From assembly GCA_963691815.1 (NCBI GenBank), contig OY829657.1, forward strand, positions 23,812,288 through 23,876,287: a stretch of 64,000 bases of DNA, in the 5' to 3' direction. Position numbers and translations under genes: made by a program. Shown here in pieces: positions 11,443-23,433 of the stretch. Under the pieces are notes generated by a model. That model searched no databases. It worked only from the letters and a program-made list of their open reading frames with translations, and was not told the origin of the DNA. Within the stretch, counting starts at the first letter, position 1, and the number at the start of each line of letters is the position of its first letter. The DNA comes from Echiichthys vipera. Lineage: Eukaryota; Chordata; Actinopteri; Perciformes; Trachinidae.

Positions 11443-11459
11443 AGATGATGATGATGATA

Positions 11460-11494
<35 letters not shown>

Positions 11495-11535
11495 AATAAT
11501 TATTATTATAATACTACTATAACAATAATAATAAA
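11443..11535 (+). repeat. (GAT)n followed by an AAT/TAT tract
   Basis: ATGATG units run to about 11492, then AATAATTATTATTATAATAC and ATAATAATAA. A poly-Asp open frame here is a repeat artefact. Confidence 0.9.
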
Positions 11536-11726
11536 ATTAGAACTATTAGACAGTTTCTTTGCTATTTGGTGCACCATGAATAAACAAAGAGATGTTTTAC
11601 CTAAAATCGTTATTTTCTGAAGATGATTTGTTACTAACTAACTCTCTATTGTTAATTATTTAAACAATCTCGAATTCTCTTTGGCGACACATATGGTGAT
11701 AAGTAGTACTCACAGGTGTGTTTTTG

Positions 11727-11815
11727 AATAAGGGCTGCACAATATGAGGAAAATATGCGATAACATTGAATATTGAGTTAACGATATTACTTGTGATAAA
11801 TAAACAATTATTAAA
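11727..11815 (+). repeat. Fish DNA-transposon end (ATAT-rich 'gggctgcacaatat' type)
   Basis: It starts AGGGCTGCACAATATGAGGA and contains ACGATATTACTTGTGATAAA. I recognise this as the end of a common non-autonomous fish repeat. The other end was not found. Confidence 0.4.
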
Positions 11816-12787
11816 GTTTACTCAGTTTTGCCTTTCTGCTGCTGCAAATTTTTTTTATTTCCAAAACAGTGATTTTTTCCCCCAGGAAAGTCACTGGACA
11901 CACCGGGTTCCAGTTCATAACACTGTAATTATGCTTATACTCATTCAGCAACTTAACATTTATTTCCACATTATTATTAATAAGTGACTGATTAATTTGT
12001 GGTTGCGGTTTCCTTTTGTTTATTTAATAATTCCATGTGTTATTTATCTGTCATTCAGTATCCACACAGGTGCATGAGATGATTTGTTGGTATGAGTGTA
12101 TACTATATAATGTTACTCACCTCATTACTGTCGACCACCACCATGAAAAGCTGAATTTCTGTTACTCTGTGAAAAAGGACAACCTAGTTAATCTCACCCA
12201 CTCAGGCCTACCTGCTGTCGCCGGGCGAACGCTACAGCGAACGTACTGATTGGCTATCGGCCTCCAGCTCCATTGTTGTGGCCGTGCTTCTGTTGTCTCA
12301 TACCTCAACAGCTGTAATGAGAGAGGGGAGGCAGGGAGGTGGGGGAGGCCTTTTCCCCCTCCTGTAGGGAAGCTGTTGAGCTTAATGTTTAATAAGCCAC
12401 TGGACACAGAAGGAAACCTGATCGTCTCCGGAGAGGCTGGTGTGTGTGTGTTTTTGTGTTTGTGTATTTGTGTGTGCGCCCTCTCCGTGCATTTGTTGTG
12501 CGAGTATCCAAGCGTGCTGCATTATTCCCTGGTCAATGTGTGAATCAGATGCACTGTGTTGATTGGGCTCTGTTGTAATCGACTCTTTATTCAACTCAAG
12601 GCCGGCTAGAATTTCTCCCCGGAGCCTCTGACAAAACACAAGATTCTTTTTTTTCTTTTTCTCTTTTAAAGGTCAATTTATTAACATTAAATACCATACT
12701 ATCATTAAATTCACTGTAGCAGGAAATTATTACCAGCTCTGCAGCTTAGCCGTCTTGGCTTGTTTATTTGGTTTTGCTGCACTTATA
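11816..12787. other. Intergenic, nothing recognised
   Basis: No gene or clear repeat. Short GT-rich runs occur near 12440-12480. Confidence 0.4.
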
Positions 12788-12960
12788 GACCCCATTTACA
12801 CCTGGTGTTAACGCACAGTCTATATCTGGATATCTTATCTAGATAAGAAAAAATGAATCTCAAGGGCCGATGTAAATGCAGAAAAAGAATGACATCCGAC
12901 ACGGCAGACCGCATCTGGAGGTGGTCTGACTCACATTGTTATTGGATCTTAGCCAGGTTG
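12788..12960 (+). mobile_element. Non-autonomous DNA transposon, 5' end fragment (ATTTACACCTG family)
   Basis: The start GACCCCATTTACACCTGGTG matches both terminal repeats of the complete-looking element at 50220-50537. The interior (TCTATATCTGGATATC, GATGTAAATGCAG) also fits. No right terminus was found, so it is truncated or decayed. Confidence 0.55.
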
Positions 12961-14599
12961 TGTACAGTTTGACCCTTAAGGTTGACTGGTCACCTAACTC
13001 TTTAATTTACATTCAGCCACATATACGCAAGTGTCTCTGTTTGCCAGATCACAAATCGTGGGTCTAAAGGGTGTGTAAACAAGCAAGCGTTTTCTAACAT
13101 AGTCATGATAACTTTCAAGGTGGCAATCATTGAAATCAAATTAGATCAAGTCAACATAGCAGAATGGTCAGAGTGGCAGCCATTTTATTTTTATACAGAC
13201 TACCTGTTTTATGAACCAACTTAAGGCTAGTCGGGGAGTTGAGTTTTTGCAGTAATGGCCAAATGAGCAGGGGAGTGGTGACGACGTGTACTAGTAAAAT
13301 TACCAGGGCAAATGGCTGCTCTTGTTTATCAAGAGACAATTTTTATCCTGTTTGGGGGGAAGTGAGAATATTCTTTTCCAGCAGCTTCTGATTGACTCAT
13401 AGTTTTCATTATTTTTACATTGATCACAGCTCCATTGTACCTTTATCCTTATATCTCATTGAAACCTGAATTACCTGTAGTGCTATCTTCTGAGTAGTGC
13501 TCAATTTTCTTCTTCTGTTTATTCACTTCAAACCAGTTGATGGAAATGTACCTAATTTGCATTTCCATTTTCCCCCAACATTACAAAAGTTTGCCTTAGA
13601 TTATCTTTACAAATTAATGGAAACACTGCTTGTAAGATACAGTTGAAAGCTGCAAATAAAACATAGCAAGAAGACCTTGAACATCAGTGACACAGAAATG
13701 TATTGAAGGCCACATGACAACAGATATGTCACACATAGTCTGAACTTGCAGCTCCAAACTGGGAACAGCCAGCAGATCACACACAGCGCTCTCCCGCCAC
13801 AGCTGTGTGCAGCAGAGCAGCTGGACGCACACTGAGGCTACAGTTGTAGGCACCAGCCAGTTAAGCGTTCATATCAACCACATGGTGCTTGACTGGCGGT
13901 AATAATACAGCTTTTACTCATCAATGGACACACTGAATGGCTATTCTGCTGTGGTCACGTGTCCTCTGTTGGCTGAAGCCGCTGGCCTGCCTCATGTCCT
14001 GGGACTCGGGTAGAGTTACAGGGCAGCTAAAGCCTCTGATCTATTATTTATCTACTCATGTCAGATATTACAGGGGAACAGGGTGGCGTGGGGAGGGGGG
14101 TGGCATGCACGGCTGCACCACAGGGTCAGGAAGTGGACACAAGCACACTGGCAAGGGAGCAGGTTGGCAACCAGAAAGAAGAACAGGCAGCCAAGCGGGG
14201 ACTGTTGTGTTCTATCTCTTATAATGCATCTGTCCCCAAAAAACATCATCATCGTCCCTCTTCTACAAATGTCCCATCTGTTTCCCTGTTGTTGCTCTCA
14301 GTTCAGACTTCCAGAGTGGCTGTAAACTTCACTCTAAGTTCATTAAAAATGTAATCCCGCCTATATAACCAGAACTGTAAAGCCGAAGTCACTACCTTTC
14401 TATGAAATATGTTTTTTTTTTCATATTTGCTGAAACTGTCACTGTATCCTGACCGCACAATAAGACGGAAAATCTGTCTTATTACTTCTTCCTTAAGTTC
14501 CTGTCTGCTCCCAGTGCCCTCTCTGTCTTCTCCTCATGTGCCACTTTCCTCTATGCCCGATGAAAAAAACAACCACTCAGAGCCAAGGAGTCTCTGAAG
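12961..14599. other. Intergenic, nothing recognised
   Basis: No supported gene, RNA or repeat. Short overlapping frames near 13937-14354 have no domain or splice support. Confidence 0.4.
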
Positions 14600-14681
14600 C
14601 AGCATCAATGAACGTTGAATCACAATACATCCCAAGAGTCGTGATGGTATTGAATGAAAGCATATCGTCCCAGCCCTACTG
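14600..14681. repeat. DNA-transposon end fragment ('cccagccctact')
   Basis: GAATCACAATACATCCCAAG, GTATTGAATGAAAGCATATC and the end CGTCCCAGCCCTACT resemble the terminal part of a common fish repeat ending in CCCAGCCCTA. Only one end is seen. Confidence 0.4.
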
Positions 14682-17483
14682 ATTACATCGGCTGAATAAA
14701 GTGGTAACATTCGAAACAGGATCTATGTGTATTACCGTGGATCTCAAGTCTATATGCCAGTATGTTCTTACCTGAATGGATGTGCACGTGCAATTCCATG
14801 TTGAGCATAATCATCTGAAGAAATTATGTGTAGCTGGTTGTAAAAATGGGATGCATGATGTGACTGCCAGTGTTGGCTTTCTCTAGTGGGTCTAACACTT
14901 ATTCACGCATATTAGGTTTTTTAGGCCTTCCTTTTTTACCAGTGGAGTTTTCTGCACAGCATTGACCCCAGTTGCAGCACATTTTTAAATTACATCAAAG
15001 CGACATCCAATAACATGTTACCGCAGAGCAGATGATTGTAATTTAAAAAAAAATCAGAAAGGCATTTTCCCAGGCATCATGTCATGAACGCCACCTCAAA
15101 TTTTCCAAGTTCATGAAGTATGTTCTTTATTAAATGTGTCTCCTGCAAGTCCCCAAACTTTATGAAAGGGTAATAACAAATCACTATAAAACACAAGCTC
15201 TATGAAAACATGTTGTGTAATTTCATTTTGAAACAGAATCCCTCTAATAATAGTAGTCATACTGTATCACAAGTTTGTGCTTGGTGCTTGGTCGGTGCTT
15301 TCTACATTCAGTGACTCCATCAACGAGTAGAACTTTTTACAGTTCGTAAACAACACTGACGTATGTTTGGCAACAGAAGTCTTGCAGGGTCTGGAGGGCG
15401 TCAAGCTATGCAAAGACATTAACAAGCAAAGATCTCAAATCCTACCAAAACAAACTTTAACATTAACAACATACATGTTAACACCAGTGTCGGCTGGTCG
15501 TTCAAGGAGGGAAAGCTTATTTTCTGGCCCACATCATAAATGTGTTTGTTTATTTATATGTAAATTCTACCCTTCTCAATGGCCAGCATAGAAAGGCTGC
15601 TTAAACGGCCTTGGCCCAGCTGGAGCTGCTGCGCCAGGCTACTGTGAAGTGTGACCGCATGTGAGTGTGAGTGTGAGTGATGGGGGGAGAAGCTCCACAG
15701 CTGGGGAGAGAAACCGCAGAGTGACAGAACAAAGTCGCCAAACACAACGCTAGGATCGGTAAAGTCTCCAAAACAGTTCAGAACAACGGAATGAAAAACT
15801 TGCTCCGCTGGATGTCTATTCTTCAAGATCGCTGATTCACTCATTTAGCTGTCAATCAGACAGCTCATCCAATCACCATGCAGAAGCCAAGCGCCCGAGC
15901 CAGCCCACTGTCCCATAGACCCCCAGAGACGCTGAGCGTCCGATGAGCGGACAAAGCCCAGCATTTGTCCAATGAGCGTCTAGTTTAGCTGCTGGTGAAT
16001 AACCCGCTCTACTCTTCCCCATCGAAGTCAGTAGAAGCTGAGTGTCCGACTGTGTAAAGTGCTGTGGCGCTGTGGGGATAAATGAGAAGGAAGCTGCTCC
16101 GCTTACCTGTGATAAGTGGCTGATTCGGAACAAAAGATGAAGACTTTCAAGCGCGTATTTATTCAATGAAAAATACACACAGCAGTACATATTTCACATC
16201 TGTTCTTTTTTTGTGGTGACATTTTATGGGAAGCTGAGCTTCACTTGCAGTCTTAGAGCAATTGCCACTGGTAAACACTTAAAGGCTCAGTAGGCAGGAA
16301 ACCTAGAAAAGGTGATTGTTGAGTCTACACAGGTCTCATCTCCTTTAGCTCTGACCCAAGCTCTTCCCACCAGACAAGCACTGGCATCTGATGCACATGC
16401 TTCATACACGCAGCCGACAATCCTTGCCCGAGGCAATCTGCAACTTGCCAAAGCTTTTTCATTATCCTCCATAATGCCTGAGTCACAGGTGAGAAAATCC
16501 TTTTTTTGAACACATGAGCGATAGTAAATAGTATTTATATTTAGACAATACTGAACAGTGCTGAATGAGTTCATTAGACGGCCGGGGCAACTGAAATGGA
16601 GAACTTACTTTACTCAGATGTTCACCTGTATCAGTATGCGTATAGTATACGCCTCACTAATTTCAATCGCCCTGCTAATGATTGTGATTGTTAAAATTAA
16701 TGAAGGGAATTTACTGTCACTCTTGGCAAACTTGTAGGTGTGTGAAGACGTTTGAGGTGAAATAGTATGATTCAGGACTCTAACGTAGCAACATAAAGCT
16801 GATCTTGTATTAGCAGCAGCCATATGCTATTGGCTATGGTTAGCAGGAGGTTATCGTATTAGCAATGTCCGACAATGCGTTATCGGTAGCTATTGTGACC
16901 GGGCTGTTTCCATGGTAAATCAGCCCACACAACCTAACCCCCATCATAGCAACTGGAGCTGTTAGAAGAAAGATAATTTAGCAGTTTACCTGTCCAAGAG
17001 AAGAACAGCAAGCTCTGAGTCCAAGTTCAAACCAATGTTATCCCAAACCTCTCTCTATCTTTGAAACGCAACGGCGATATAGATATGTGTTTTATTGCAT
17101 TTGTTGTCAGACTCTCTTTTAGACTCCCCATTTGATGAATCTGTCTTCCTCTTTTCAGATTGTTTTGCACTGAATGCGGGTTTTTCCAAATGTGGAATCG
17201 CTGTCAGCTGCCGCAGACTGGGTTTCCACCATAGAGACGTGAACGCGCATATGCTTTAGTAGAACAGCCATTACAGGGCTCGCTCTCAGCTGCTCTGTGA
17301 TAGGTCAACGTCTGACGTCATGGGGTAGATTCTTTGCAGGCTGAAAACAAAGCCTAGGATAGATGTAGAGGTCTAAACTTCTCTCACATCACTTAATTTA
17401 CATTATCTCCAAGGTTATTATTAATGGAATTCTTGCCTAATACTGCCAAAAATACGCGGGTGAAAAAGTAAGAGGGTGAAAAA
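14682..17483. other. Intergenic; possible dispersed repeat at 15840-16100
   Basis: No gene supported. The part 15840-16100 contains several CpG and the half-repeated phrases GAGCGTCCGATGAGCGG and CCAATGAGCGTCTAG. It looks like a dispersed repeat, but I could not name it. The rest shows nothing. Confidence 0.3.
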
Positions 17484-17665
17484 GTAATGATGCTTCATGA
17501 AGCTATGTGAAGTATTTTCTTTATTATCTGAGTCCACTAGGTGGCACTTACTGTTCAATAAAGGTTCGAAAGCACAATGGATGACCAGTTCTTGATCCTT
17601 TTTTCTTATACCAAGAGCTCTATCTCTATCTTTTACAAAATGAAATGCTTCATGAAGCTTTGCGA
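17484..17665. repeat. Segment bounded by the palindrome GCTTCATGAAGC
   Basis: The 12-base palindrome GCTTCATGAAGC occurs within ATGCTTCATGAAGCT at 17490 and again near 17649, bounding a segment that includes the CACTAGGTGGCACTT phrase. This may be a small non-autonomous element, but no target duplication was seen. Confidence 0.3.
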
Positions 17666-18284
17666 CGAAATCAGTCAAACTACCGTAAATAACAGGAAGC
17701 ACAACAATGGCTGTGAATGAGCATGTGGATGAGAAAGTGCTACAATATTTCCCCAAACATTTTTCTTGCACACTTGTTGCTATAGTGTTCCATTGGTTAA
17801 GCTGCTGTGTACCAATGGTGGCACCCCTACCCAAGGTTGCTGATTCCTGGTGTACACCAACAGGCAGCCATAGATGTCGACCGGTGTTTTGATTAGAAGA
17901 GTGAGCGTGTTAACAGGTGACTCAGCCAAATGCGTCATGGTTGCTCATAGGGATGGCAGAACATGTAGGTGTTCTAACGGCGTAAAATACAAACTGGTAT
18001 GAGTTTATTATCTACGTCAACCATTTAGCAGCAATGGCTACATTCGGCTTAATACAGTCACTCATTAAACTGAAACACCAATTACTCTGAAATGGTTGTG
18101 ATCCTGTAGATAAGAACACACTCAGAACTTGAGTCCGCTGTTGGAATATCAATTCTGACAACAACACACACAGTAACCGGACATTTGCTGATGCTGGTAA
18201 CAGTATTAGTTAAGTGTTTAAAGCTTGCTTCCTTATCTGAATATCTGGGGCAAAATGTCATTTTTGTTACCAACATGTAAACAC

Positions 18285-18859
18285 TAGGGGTGTAACAGTA
18301 TACTAAAGTCACAGTTCGGTATGTACCTGGGTTTTAAAGTCACGGTACGGTACAGGACGGTACGGTTCATAGTTAAGGGGGAAAATGAAAAAACTCCATG
18401 TTTGTCAGAATGAACATACGTTTAATTAGTAAACAATTAAACACTACAGTTAAACAGTTTTAGCTGTCAGTATGAATCATAAAAATGAAATATATAAGAA
18501 AAATGACTAAAAATAAAATTCTGCTGCAATTCTCTGATAAATAAAATACTTCTTAAATAATTTCAACTGCAGCATTAACTTAGGTTGTGGCATTTGCCTG
18601 TTCTGAATTCCCAGGTAGGGTTTGTTGAAATAGTGTTGGGAGCTTTTTTTTTACAGCAACGGAGACAGTAACACCTGGATGGTGCCTTTTTAAATACAGC
18701 AAGTGTGCATGTTCTTAATTAACCTGAAAACAAGACTGTACGTTCCCTATATTAACGCTATATATGGCACATTTACAGGCCGCGGTCCACCTCTGTACCC
18801 GTCCAGAAGTGCCTCTACCATGGCGGTTCAGTACAAATACGTGTATCGTTAAAGCCCTA
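18285..18859 (+). mobile_element. hAT-type non-autonomous DNA transposon (575 bp) with 8-bp target duplication
   Basis: The left end TAGGGGTGTAACAGTATAC matches the reverse complement of the right end, TAGGGCTTTAACGATACAC, as an imperfect terminal inverted repeat. The element is flanked by a perfect 8-base direct repeat, GTAAACAC, at 18277-18284 and 18860-18867. An 8-bp target duplication and TAGGG-type ends are the signature of hAT elements. Internal repeats of GGTACGGT lie near 18345-18366. No transposase frame is present, so it was mobilised in trans. The TIR mismatches indicate age, yet the target duplication is intact. Confidence 0.85.
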
Positions 18860-19317
18860 GTAAACACAGATTTTTGACGACATCGGCTTTAACGGTCTAA
18901 ACAGACCAGACCTTCTACAGCAGACCATAGAAAAGGAGGACATGATTGTAATATTGGCGGCACACATTTATCTGTAGAATGGAGACCTCAGGCTTTTGGG
19001 TCCAATAGCGCTGTACACCAACCAGACGTCCTCTGGTTGCGGTTGTGATCCTTTACTCTACGCGCAGCATGTGGAGGAGGGGGAGAAAAGACGCCTCGGA
19101 ACAGGCTGAAAAAAAAAAGTTAAAACCTGACCCTGTCCCTGCACACAAAGCCTAGGGGTATGTGAGTGGTATGGGAGCAATAATAGCCCTGCCTAAAAAT
19201 AAAAGGAGCAAAATGACAGTGGAGGATACCGTTACAAAGAGCTCCAGTGGACAAATAGGAGGGCCAGCGCTTTGAAGAGTTTCTCACAAAAGACGCCCAC
19301 CCCTCCCCACCCCCACC

Positions 19318-19335
19318 ACCACACACACACACACA
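19318..19335 (+). repeat. (CA)n short tract
   Basis: CACACACACA run within a C-rich stretch (19300-19336). Confidence 0.85.
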
Positions 19336-19469
19336 CCCTCTGCCGCCCGCTCTGCTCTCCCTCCGATCATGTTCCCATTATCGGCAAGGCCACACGGTGG
19401 AGAGGGCAGGAGGGGTTTGAAATGCCTGTCAGAAGCCACTCGCCTGTGTCGATGCAGGCAGATGAACGG

Positions 19470-19495
19470 CACACACACGCACACCCACACACACA

Positions 19496-19585
<90 letters not shown>
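19470..19585 (+). repeat. (CA)n microsatellite
   Basis: About 116 bases of CA dinucleotide with CGC, CCC and TA interruptions in the first 35 bases, then pure. Confidence 0.97.
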
Positions 19586-19587
<2 letters not shown>

Positions 19588-19794
19588 CAGACAAACACAA
19601 ACACTTGCATGCCTGCCTAGTGGTACTTTAAAGTAGTAGGCTATACTGAGTAGACTTTAATTGACAACATGTATTCCTGATTTTAACTGAAACTCTTAAC
19701 TAGACTATAATATTTGGGTCTTGAGGAGAGTTGCACCTATTGATTAATTTCAATATCAGTGATTTAATCTATCATTTTTATTAAGCGCAGCATG

Positions 19795-20045
19795 ACTCAA
19801 AGGATGGCAGTTGGTCTTTCCACCACTCTGGTTCAGAATGAGCTAACTAAAGAACGATCGGATAGATTGCCATTCAATTTTTGTACAAACCTTTATATTC
19901 CTCAGAGTATGAATCCTGCCGACGTTGGTGATCTCCTGGTTGACATTTTTGGATTTGACTCGTCGACACACATCCCTACTGTGGACCATGCATGCCTGTA
20001 AAAAAATCTATAACAATCAATCCAGCAGTTACTGAGATATTTTAG
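19795..20045 (+). repeat. Dispersed fish repeat ('ATGGCAG...TTTGTACA' family)
   Basis: The sequence contains GGATGGCAGTTGGTC, CCACCACTCTGGTTCAGA, GATAGATTGCCATTCAATTT, TTGTACAAACCT and ATGAATCCTGCCGACGTTGG in order. Similar blocks (CCACCACAGACTAAAATATC, GAGGATGAATACTACTGAC, TAGCGCCATCATCAGGTCA) occur at 40005-40320, and the 3' end of the family appears at 38786-38850. The open frame across this copy is an artefact. Confidence 0.65.
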
Positions 20046-21929
20046 TGTCGAGGCACCACGCCGCAGCAAAATGTTCTCACTTAGAGGACTGTTCTGAACT
20101 TTCCATCCTTGTGAGGACATTTTGGTTCTCGTAAATACAATGTCTCACAGGATCTGAGCAGTTTCACACAAAGAATAAAAGCTTCATGGTCTACATTTAA
20201 GAAGCTAAATTAACTGCAAGTGACACGACTCTCCGAGCTGCTATAGACAGTTTTGACCGTTAGTTTCAGTGCGTGGCTTCGGACCAGATGGGTGGGAGTT
20301 TTCAGTGTTTTAAAGCGAGTTGTCATTCACAGGAAGGTAAACTGAACCACCCGAAACAATATTTTCCTGTGATTGAACACTTCACTGCTCATTGTGTTCT
20401 CTAATGTGCTAAACCTTTTTTCAAAAGGATTAAATAAACCATAAAGTGTTTTTCATACTCAAAGATGGAGCCAATCACGGGGGGTGGGGGTGGGGGTGAG
20501 GGGGGTATACTTACTGCAGTGACTGAGGCTCTCACAGGTGGGTGTGTATATGTGTGTGTGTGTAAGGGGGCCCAAGTGTTGGACTATGTCCACATGTCCA
20601 GACATGTCTCCCGCTTTCTGTGTCTCACAGTTAGCCTCTGTAATTAGGATCTGAGGGCGATGGCCCTGTGCTACACACTCGCACCAACAACTTTTTCCCG
20701 CTCAGTCATTTCAGTTTGTTCGGTTCGAAAACAGCAATTCATCTTTTTTCTTTTAAAGCCAACAAGTCAATCTGTTTGTATTTAAGTTAAACCACTTGAA
20801 TTTCTAATATCATATTATTTCTAATATTCAATTTTCCATGTCAGATTTCATCCTTATGAGTTCTATTTGAATGCAGCATTATAACAAATGTAATTTGTAC
20901 ACAATTATCAATATTATCGCAGAATTGTTAAAATGTGCAGAACATTTTCAAAAAGTACTGATACAGATTTAATTGCAAAAACATGAAAATAATAACAGCC
21001 TTGCACAGCGATTTTCTGCAGAACATGCAGACAGAGTGATCATCTTCAACGCTCTTCTAAAAACCAAAACACCACTGTGCTTCAGACTTGAATCTTTTAG
21101 AAGGCTGAAAAATCTCTGGATCCCTATCATTGCCCTTTGCTATGATTTCATCAATGATAACTTTGGTTAATGCCGGACAATACTGGCCGTGAGTTTTTCA
21201 AAACAAGGTAATCAAACACGGTTTAAATGATGATAAAAACACTAACTGTCAATTTTACTGCAGTTTATCATTAAACCAGCACTTAATTTTAGCAGCTATT
21301 TTAGATTTATTCTTGGTCTTAAGATGAAAACAATTTATTAGATTTAGTCACATTTTATTCTTTATACTTATAGTCGGAAACTTAAAAAATGTTTGAGTCC
21401 AGTTTTAGTCGGTCCAAATGTTTCTCTCTGCAGTTAGATAACAGACACTCAACGGTTCTGCTGTTGATACAGACATTTGAACAAACCACAGAAAAACACG
21501 TGTATGCCGATCAGATTAATTTACTTTTTAATGGAAGGTTCCGCAGAGTAGTCCGGCCCACTTTAACCCTGGTTAAATGATCAAGAATGCAGCTTTGCAG
21601 GTTCTCATAGTCCTGACTGTGTTCATTAGTGATGCACAGGGCAGTTGGAGAAAAGGTGGAAGGTGTCATTTTCGTCTCATCTTTTTCTGTCAACAAAATT
21701 GACATAATTACCATTGAATGACAGTGCTGCCGTCTCGTCATCGTCTCGTCTTAGTCATGCAAAAAAGGTCAAAACAAACACGGGCTCTAGATGGGGTCTT
21801 TCACATTTTTGTGAAGTTCTCCTACGAGCTTATTGAACTGAACCTTCTTAAACCTTGGACTTTGCTGACATGAGATCTTGTCTACTTTCATATTATAGAA
21901 GTGTAATATTATCAGTTTACGTTACACAT
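20046..21929. other. Intergenic, nothing recognised apart from a G-run cluster
   Basis: No gene. Contains the guanine cluster at 20479-20505. 20750-21400 is AT-rich. Confidence 0.4.
20479..20505 (+). other. G-quadruplex-type motif
   Basis: Four runs of five or six G separated by T, T and TGA, matching the canonical G3+N1-7 pattern on the + strand. Confidence 0.6.
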
Positions 21930-21934
21930 ATTAG

Positions 21935-22195
21935 GGCCTATTCACACTATTCATTCATACCGTACCCAAGCACGCTTCACGGCTAAAGTCTAGTTCGTTT
22001 GACCAGTGGGAGAACAACTGCTCCATTCCCAGGCACGGCAAACTTCACTGCCGCGACCCAGTTGAGAGCGGTGGGCTTTAGTAAAGTACGGATGCATATG
22101 TACGGGCACAAGCATGTGCACATGGATCATCTGGTGCACCCATATGTTTTCACAAGTCAGAAAATGGTCTTAACAATAACTTAACATATGATGTG
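21935..22195. repeat. Possible decayed DNA transposon
   Basis: It begins GGGCCTATTCACACTATTC and includes CCGTACCCAAGCACGC and GCGACCCAGTTGAGAGCGGT. This resembles a fish element starting GGGCCTATTCACAC. The second end may be disrupted by the SINE that starts at 22198. Confidence 0.35.
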
Positions 22196-22197
22196 AA

Positions 22198-22497
22198 TTG
22201 GGGCGGCATGGTGGGGTGGTGGTTAGCCCTGTCGCCTCACAGCAAGAGGGTTCCTGGTTCAAGTCCTTCTGTTTGGAGTTTGCATGTTCTCCCCGTGTCT
22301 GCGTGGGTTTTCTCCGGGTTCTCCAGCTTCTTCCCACAGTCCAAAGACATGCACGTGTTAGGTTCATTGATGACTCTAGATTGCCCGCAGGTGTGAATGG
22401 TTGTCTGTCTCTGTTTGTCTAGTCCAGGGTGGACCCCACCTCACGCCCTATGTCAGCTTGGATCGGCAGTGGTTGAAGATGAGTGAGTGAGTGATAA
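22198..22497 (+). repeat. tRNA-derived SINE, family A, nearly full length
   Basis: The head GGGGCGGCATGG is followed by TGGTGGTTAGCCCTG (A-box-like) and GGTTCAAGTCC at 22256-22266 (B-box-like RNA polymerase III signal). Next come GAGTTTGCATGTTCTCCCC, TTTTCTCCGGGTTCTCC, CACAGTCCAAAGACATGC, TGTCCAGGG-like sequence and a GAGTGAGTGAGTGA tail. Both open frames on this strand and the one on the other are artefacts. Close to other copies at 829-1160, 3800-3910 and 28571-28686. Confidence 0.88.
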
Positions 22498-23433
22498 TGT
22501 TAATTAGTCACCCTTTCTCTCTAAATTTTGTAAAACATTTTTTTTACTGTAGGTCATTTCATCCATGGAGGATCTGGTGGTAGGTGACATCATGCATGTT
22601 TCATTCAGGGTGTTAATCAGAACAGTTTGTACCAGCGCTCCCCTCTCCTGCTTACAGCCTTGTGGCAGGTGCTTATCAGGCCCAGCCAGCAGGACCACTC
22701 CTTCGGCTCGGAACCGGGCTGCCCTGGGGGGAGGATTACGCGGCCCTCTCCCATTTTCAACACCGCATTGTTGTGCCTGGCAGCGCACTCCGCCAGATTG
22801 AGATCTTGCGGGAGAAAGTGTCATTTCCTTGAGGCAAACCCAGCCGAGCGCAGCCCGCTGCCACCTTCCTAAGAAAGCAGGGAACGTACATTTCCAGCCC
22901 GTCTGTCACTCAGTGCAACACAAAATGACCATGTATTAACAATGCTGCTGCTGCACCCTCTGGAGATCCTGACCGGTGATAAACACAGATCCACACACCC
23001 ATGAACACATGTAGTCACACAGCATTGGCTTTTTGACCTTCAGCTCCCACATTTTAAATCATTTCAAATCCTGACTGCTGCATTGTGTTGTAGTTTTAAA
23101 TGAAAACTGCTAAATGCAATATACATTTACAGTGTACAAGAAGAAATCCTCAGGTTTCAAGCCGAGTCCAGCTGATTGTCGCCACACTCGGCTGTATTCT
23201 GCACAACTGTGGGCCCATTTAGGACCAATTGTTATTCTGCTTAGGACCATGTATGGCTACTGGACTTGTTGAGGTTCTGAGCGTGTCAACTTGGGCCAAA
23301 AGTTAGCAGCAGTCAGGTCAGTGTCGGTGCCGGCAACCAGAATCCAATCAGTGCACTTGATGACTGATGTCATTTATCTTTTGTCGGGCAACGTGTGCCA
23401 AAAATAACCACTGTCATGGACGTATTCAGAGCC
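22498..23433. other. Intergenic; GC-rich, non-repetitive block at 22560-22880
   Basis: The block 22620-22870 is richer in G+C than its surroundings and free of simple repeats. Open frames exist on both strands, but none carries a domain or clear splice pair. It could be a conserved regulatory element or an exon I do not recognise. Confidence 0.3.

Noticed and set aside
11408..11620. Acidic poly-Asp protein
   Set aside because: Translation of a (GAT)n repeat followed by AT-rich DNA.
19792..20001. 69-codon open frame
   Set aside because: It lies within a dispersed fish repeat also present at 40005-40320.
22565..22872. Overlapping 78-106 codon frames on both strands
   Set aside because: Long frames are expected in a short GC-rich block. 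No domain, splice pair or codon signal supports any of them.
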